A stretch of 9,464 nucleotides of DNA from Anaerolineales bacterium UBA1136. Lineage in GTDB: Bacteria > Chloroflexota > Anaerolineae > Anaerolineales > UBA11657. The position numbers and the translations under genes were made by a program. A model generated the notes under the pieces. It was not told where the DNA came from. It did not search any database and saw nothing but the letters and a program-made list of their open reading frames with translations. The stretch lies in assembly GCA_002311455.1 (NCBI GenBank), contig DCAJ01000116.1:6025-15488 (forward strand). The letters are read 5' to 3'. Below are positions 6,653 to 9,464 of this stretch, piece by piece (positions within the stretch are counted from its first letter, which is position 1; every line of letters begins with the position of its first letter).

Positions 6653-6931
6653 ATGAGTTTTCTTTACGAACTACAAAATATTATTGAGCAACGGAAATTA
6701 CATCCGGTTGATAGCTCATATACTAGTAGCTTGTTTCAAGCTGGTGAAGATGAAATCACAAAGAAGATTGGCGAGGAGGCTGTAGAACTAATAGTGGCGG
6801 TAAAAGGTCAAGGAGATGAACGTATTGTCTCCGAAACTGCTGACCTTCTCTATCATGTAATTGTGCTACTGGTGCAATGTGGTTTGACATTGGAGTCAGT
6901 AGAAAACGAGCTGCAGCGGAGAAAGCGTTGA
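6653..6931 (+). CDS. hisE: Phosphoribosyl-ATP pyrophosphohydrolase (stand-alone HisE)
   Basis: HisE hydrolyses phosphoribosyl-ATP to phosphoribosyl-AMP and pyrophosphate, the second pathway step. It is a small all-alpha MazG-like protein (92 residues from this start). The family block is clear: SYTSSLFQAGEDEITKKIGE followed by EAVELIVAV, with the magnesium-binding acidic cluster GEEAVE, and then SETADLLYHVIVLL, the second metal-binding helix. Two ATGs lie two codons apart (6647 and 6653). I chose 6653 because GGTGA (6642-6646), a good match to the 16S rRNA tail, is 6 bases before it, whereas it directly abuts the ATG at 6647; the alternative adds only Met-Asn. The gene ends in TGA, shared with the TTG start of the HAD gene. 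It is separated from hisI by the membrane-protein gene. Confidence 0.93.
   Translation: MSFLYELQNIIEQRKLHPVDSSYTSSLFQAGEDEITKKIGEEAVELIVAVKGQGDERIVSETADLLYHVIVLLVQCGLTLESVENELQRRKR
6918..6922 (+). promoter_or_regulatory. Ribosome binding site that decides the HAD-gene start
   Basis: GGAGA within the 3' end of hisE lies 5 bases before the TTG at 6928. It supports that TTG, rather than the ATG at 6877 deep inside hisE, as the start of the following gene. The TTG overlaps the hisE stop as TTGA. Confidence 0.7.
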
Positions 6932-8112
6932 GACACAATGTGTATCTTCTTGACATTGACAATGTGTTGATATATCCGGGTGGTTATCGGGAATCATTTT
7001 CTCGTACAATAGATCACTTGTTACGGGCGATGGGATGGGAAGATAGTAATTCGTATCATTCTTCAGCACAGGTGTTTGAAGCTCATGGTATTACCAATGA
7101 ATGGGATATGAGTGCCATATGCTTGTCTGGTTTGTTTGTAGCTGCTGCTCAGAAGATCCCCGATGTGAGTTTTTCTGATTCAGTGTTAGATGCCCTAGAG
7201 ATAGTGAAAACATTGGGATTACCTACGCAGGAAGTAAATTTCTCGCAATTAGCACGTAAGGTAGCTGCAGAAATGAAGCCATATGAGACACATTTACCAA
7301 CGTTGGCCGCTCCTCGAGTTTTTGACAGAATTATTCGTTCAACTTGTGACCCAAAAAGCCATGAATCAATTAATGTGCTACTAGATCATATTTTGTCGAA
7401 TGCTCGGGATATCGAGCGATCACGAACCATGTCGATATTTCAGAATTATGCGCTTGGTAGTGCTAACTTCGTAAAAACATATGCAATGCCATCACCTTTT
7501 GAGACTAGTTCGTTGATTGTCGAACATGATCTTCCAGTTTTATCAACTAATAATTGCGAAAGGTTATTGTCTGCATCAGTTAATAAAGAAATCAGACCAG
7601 TTGTATTTACTGCGCGACCATCTTTGCCCCCCGGAGGAGTTCGTGACGATGTTCATTATTATTCTCCTGAAGCGGAATTAGCGGTTGAATTAGTTGGGTT
7701 AGACTCGATACCATTGATAGCCTCAGGAAGGACCGAATGGTTGGCTTGGAAGACTGGGAATGATCCACACACTTTTATCAAGCCTGCTCCAGTACATGCT
7801 TTAGCAGCTATTGGTGCTGCAATTTCAGGAGATGAAATAGCAGGATTAATGGCTGCACACATATTTCTCGACAAAGCACTATTAAGTAGCCCTTTGTCTG
7901 ATTTGGTGGGTTCTGACCTGCACGTTACAGTATTTGAAGATTCGGCCCGTAGTATAGACTCTGTTAGTAAAGTTCTAGATTTGTTACGTGAATTTGGCGT
8001 GCAGAGCTCCTTGAGCGCTAAGGGGATTGCAGTGAATCATGAAAAACGCATGCTTTTGAATAAGTCAGGGGCAACTTTGTTTGACGATGTGAATGATGCT
8101 ATCATAGCTTGA
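6928..8112 (+). CDS. HAD-superfamily phosphatase-like protein; candidate histidinol-phosphate phosphatase
   Basis: A 394-residue protein with all four HAD motifs. Motif I is LLDIDNVL with nucleophile Asp9 and Asp11; motif II is PVVFTARPS with Thr228; motif III is Lys285 in TFIKPAPVHA; motif IV is VTVFEDSARS with Glu337-Asp338. Such proteins normally act through a phospho-aspartate and hydrolyse phosphate esters. The protein is longer than common HAD phosphatases: roughly 200 residues lie between motifs I and II, including a conserved-looking FQNYALGS at 171-178, which may be a large cap. The start is TTG, supported by GGAGA 5 bases upstream and by overlap with the hisE stop; a longer frame from 6877 would overlap hisE by 55 bases. 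Since the cluster lacks any other histidinol-phosphatase, I infer that it may supply this step, but HAD substrate cannot be read from sequence. The HAD call is firm, the function is not. Confidence 0.8.
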   Translation: MRHNVYLLDIDNVLIYPGGYRESFSRTIDHLLRAMGWEDSNSYHSSAQVFEAHGITNEWDMSAICLSGLFVAAAQKIPDVSFSDSVLDALEIVKTLGLPTQEVNFSQLARKVAAEMKPYETHLPTLAAPRVFDRIIRSTCDPKSHESINVLLDHILSNARDIERSRTMSIFQNYALGSANFVKTYAMPSPFETSSLIVEHDLPVLSTNNCERLLSASVNKEIRPVVFTARPSLPPGGVRDDVHYYSPEAELAVELVGLDSIPLIASGRTEWLAWKTGNDPHTFIKPAPVHALAAIGAAISGDEIAGLMAAHIFLDKALLSSPLSDLVGSDLHVTVFEDSARSIDSVSKVLDLLREFGVQSSLSAKGIAVNHEKRMLLNKSGATLFDDVNDAIIA

Positions 8113-8113
8113 T

Positions 8114-8650
8114 TCATGTGACTCGCCAGTATCCACGGCGCATTGGCTTAATTTCCTCTGATGTTACAAAACACTTGGGATCTAGTCCTGAGGCTATCTC
8201 TTCAATGTCTGTTAAATCACGACGTTTTGCAATGACATTTACTTCAAGTACTCTACCGTCTTTTCCATGACCAATATACTCAGTGACACCATAACCAGCT
8301 GCACGTAGACCCGAAGACATTTGGCGCGTCTTTTGTGTAGTAACAATTCTTACATGACTAAATCCAATAGCTAGACGTTCTTCTAGAGCCATTCCTACAA
8401 GTATTCCAGCTGAATATCCACCAGCGTAAGCCACTATGCTAAAAAAGTTTTCTAGGTTATCAAGGACTGCTTTTATGACCACGATCCACATCAGTGCCTG
8501 AAAGAATCCTACTAATGCGCTCATTACCCGTTTTCGCTGGACAACCAGCATCACTCGCAAAGTGTCTAGAGCAATATTTATAACCCTTAGTGTGAATATT
8601 AGTAGTGACGTCGTTAGAACTGAAGTGGTGGGTAACATAGTTGTAAACAT
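8114..8650 (-). CDS. DUF5698/DUF2179 (UPF0316-type) membrane protein
   Basis: A 178-residue protein with two parts. The N-terminal half carries three likely membrane helices at about 10-30, 43-63 and 70-89, with LRVINIALDTLRVMLVVQ and GFFQALMWIVVIKAVLDNLEN typical of the DUF5698 region. The C-terminal half, about 111-175, is a soluble DUF2179 domain with GLRAAGYGVTEYIGHGKDGR and VNVIAKRRDL and a final RRGYW. The domain occurs in many bacterial membrane proteins, often with YitT-type helices; its function is not known to me beyond a suspected ligand-binding or regulatory role. The start is the ATG at 8650; another ATG lies at codon 5, and neither has a clear ribosome binding site. The gene converges on the HAD gene with a single base between the stop codons and is transcribed away from the secreted-protein gene. 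Confidence 0.88.
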   Translation of the reverse strand: MFTTMLPTTSVLTTSLLIFTLRVINIALDTLRVMLVVQRKRVMSALVGFFQALMWIVVIKAVLDNLENFFSIVAYAGGYSAGILVGMALEERLAIGFSHVRIVTTQKTRQMSSGLRAAGYGVTEYIGHGKDGRVLEVNVIAKRRDLTDIEEIASGLDPKCFVTSEEIKPMRRGYWRVT

Positions 8651-8685
8651 GGCAGATTTCTTTATAATGTTAATGTATTATAGCT

Positions 8686-8713
8686 TGTATAAGTCGTATA
8701 GCGTATTTGTCAA
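8686..8713 (-). promoter_or_regulatory. Candidate sigma70-type promoter for the DUF5698/DUF2179 gene
   Basis: On the minus strand a perfect TTGACA (8708-8713) is followed after 16 bases by TATACA (8686-8691), which matches the -10 consensus at four of six positions. A perfect TATAAT (8677-8682) lies further downstream but is too distant (25 bases) to pair with that -35. The position, about 30-60 bases before the start codon, fits. A 5-base inverted repeat, CTGGC (8721-8725) and GCCAG (8738-8742), lies just upstream of the -35 and could be a regulatory site, but it is short. Confidence 0.5.
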
Positions 8714-8820
8714 AAACATTCTGGCATGTTATTATCCGCCAGCTTAAATCTTGTGTGCGGTGATGTCATCGACACTTTGCCGGTTTTATTGTTTTTTTGT
8801 ATTTGTTACTTCAGGTATAA

Positions 8821-8833
8821 AGGGGTACTAATG
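8821..8833 (+). promoter_or_regulatory. Ribosome binding site and start-stop element (ATGTAATG) before the last gene
   Basis: AGGGG (8821-8825) lies 5 bases before an ATG at 8831 that is followed at once by TAA, and 10 bases before the ATG at 8836 that opens the real reading frame. The TAA of the first shares its last base with the second ATG. The optimal spacing therefore belongs to an empty start-stop ORF. The rest of the 185-base divergent region (8651-8835) is AT-rich; a TATAAA at 8816-8821 has no acceptable -35, so I do not call a forward promoter. Confidence 0.45.
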
Positions 8834-8835
8834 TA

Positions 8836-9464
8836 ATGTCTGAGCAACCATCTCCAACTAATAGAAAGGTATCAACAGGTCAGGTGCGCAGCTTGGCCAT
8901 AATATGGGTTGTGCTAACAGTATTAGTTGGTGTAGGAACGTTTTTTGGGTTATTTTGGGCTTTGGGAGGTTTGGATGGCAGCGATTCAGGAGCCAAGACT
9001 TCCGCAGAAATAGTTTCGGATTCAGTACCTGTACCTATAAAACAGGTTGAACTAGAGCCTACAATTTCTGAGCCTGCCACAGATGTTCCTGTCACACCAT
9101 CTCCAGAGATTGTGCCTAGTGAAATACCTGTAGTTGATTCAAGTGACACTATTCCCACAGTCCCACCTACTGAACCATCGGTTGACACGTTGGCTCCCAC
9201 TGCTACTTCTGCACCAGTTGTTGTAGCTAGCAGTGGTGGATTTAGTTTGGGTGGACAGGTAATACATGGTGGATTACTAGCACTGGATAAAATGCAAGCG
9301 ATGAAAATGAGCTGGGTAAAGATACAGAACTATGATCTTGCAGGTGCCACAATTGAGGGCGACATTAATAACGCACATAACAATGGACTTAAGATTTTGG
9401 TGAGTATCAAAGATAATGCTAATCATAATCGTATTACAGCTCCCGACTATCAGGAGCAATTTAT
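8836..9464 (+). CDS. Membrane-anchored extracellular protein with glycoside-hydrolase-like domain (3' truncated by window)
   Basis: An open frame of 209 codons runs off the window end. Layout: a short polar cytoplasmic N-terminus with basic residues (Arg10, Lys11, Arg18), one transmembrane helix at about 20-42, a long linker at about 64-130 rich in Pro, Thr, Ser, Val and acidic residues (for example TPSPEIVPSEIPVV, PTVPPTEPSVDTLAPTATSAP), then from about 136 the beginning of a globular domain: FSLGGQV, MKMSWVKIQNY, DINNAHNNGLKILVSI. That pattern (GGQV..., M.W.K.Q, then a helix and a LKILVS-like strand) recalls the first strands of TIM-barrel glycoside hydrolases attached to Pro/Thr linkers in Chloroflexota surface proteins. 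The catalytic residues lie beyond the window, so enzyme activity is unproven. An in-frame TAA at 8818-8820 with no other start codon between fixes the ATG at 8836. It is separate from the his operon. Confidence 0.75.
   Translation, partial: MSEQPSPTNRKVSTGQVRSLAIIWVVLTVLVGVGTFFGLFWALGGLDGSDSGAKTSAEIVSDSVPVPIKQVELEPTISEPATDVPVTPSPEIVPSEIPVVDSSDTIPTVPPTEPSVDTLAPTATSAPVVVASSGGFSLGGQVIHGGLLALDKMQAMKMSWVKIQNYDLAGATIEGDINNAHNNGLKILVSIKDNANHNRITAPDYQEQF

Noticed and set aside
8140..8162. GCCA...TGGC inverted repeat near the convergent junction as an intrinsic terminator
   Set aside because: Four-base arms, long loop and no following T-tract on either strand.
8562..8747. 61-codon plus-strand frame overlapping the start of the DUF5698/DUF2179 gene
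   Set aside because: Antisense to the 5' end of a well-supported gene, no ribosome binding site and no family resemblance.
8762..8770. GATGTCATC short palindrome in the divergent intergenic region as an operator
   Set aside because: Only four base pairs around a central T and no extension of the symmetry outward; expected by chance.
8880..9200. 106-codon minus-strand frame rich in Gly, Thr and Ser
   Set aside because: It is the antisense of the Pro/Thr/Ser linker of the surface protein, where repetitive codons avoid stops on both strands; the low-complexity product is not credible.

Overview
The window holds most of a bacterial histidine biosynthesis operon, read left to right on the + strand, followed by two unrelated flanking genes. 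The base composition is AT-leaning and the code is standard, with TGA, TAA and TAG all used as stops. Several features suggest a member of Chloroflexota (perhaps a marine, low-GC lineage): a long-form HisG tail containing GGLQGPTISRV, a HisD with the SCEV...DYVAGPNH...TGGTARF signature, and at the right end a membrane-anchored protein with a Pro/Thr/Ser-rich linker leading into a TIM-barrel-like domain. This assignment rests on remembered family resemblance, not on a search, so it is moderate at best.

Positions 1-6931 encode, in order, hisG (3' end only), hisD, hisC, hisB, hisH, hisA, hisF, hisI, a YczE-like integral membrane protein and hisE. Genes are tightly packed: hisG/hisD, hisA/hisF and hisI/yczE-like overlap by 7-10 bases, and hisF/hisI are 2 bases apart. 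The only larger internal gaps are before hisB (57 bases, with a very strong Shine-Dalgarno and a weak promoter candidate) and before hisH (50 bases, with a 13-codon mini-ORF). Together the enzymes cover the route from PRPP and ATP to histidine: HisG makes PR-ATP, HisE and HisI (separate proteins here, not fused) give ProFAR, HisA isomerises it, HisF-HisH form IGP and AICAR, HisB dehydrates IGP, HisC transaminates, and HisD oxidises histidinol to histidine.

The step not covered by a recognised enzyme is histidinol-phosphate phosphatase: HisB is monofunctional, and no PHP-type or IMPase-type phosphatase is present. Immediately after hisE, starting on a TTG that overlaps the hisE stop as TTGA, is a 394-residue HAD-superfamily protein with all four HAD motifs. 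It is the natural candidate for the missing phosphatase, though its large central region is unusual. This and the membrane protein wedged between hisI and hisE are the most interesting points of the window.

Positions 8114-8650 (- strand) encode a DUF5698/DUF2179 (UPF0316-type) membrane protein that converges on the HAD gene with one base between the stop codons. A 185-base divergent intergenic region carries a plausible sigma70-type promoter for it. From 8836 to the window end runs the 5' part (209 codons) of a membrane-anchored, probably extracellular protein with a glycoside-hydrolase-like domain. I found no RNA genes, mobile elements, CRISPR arrays or convincing intrinsic terminators, and no sign of a defence or other accessory system.
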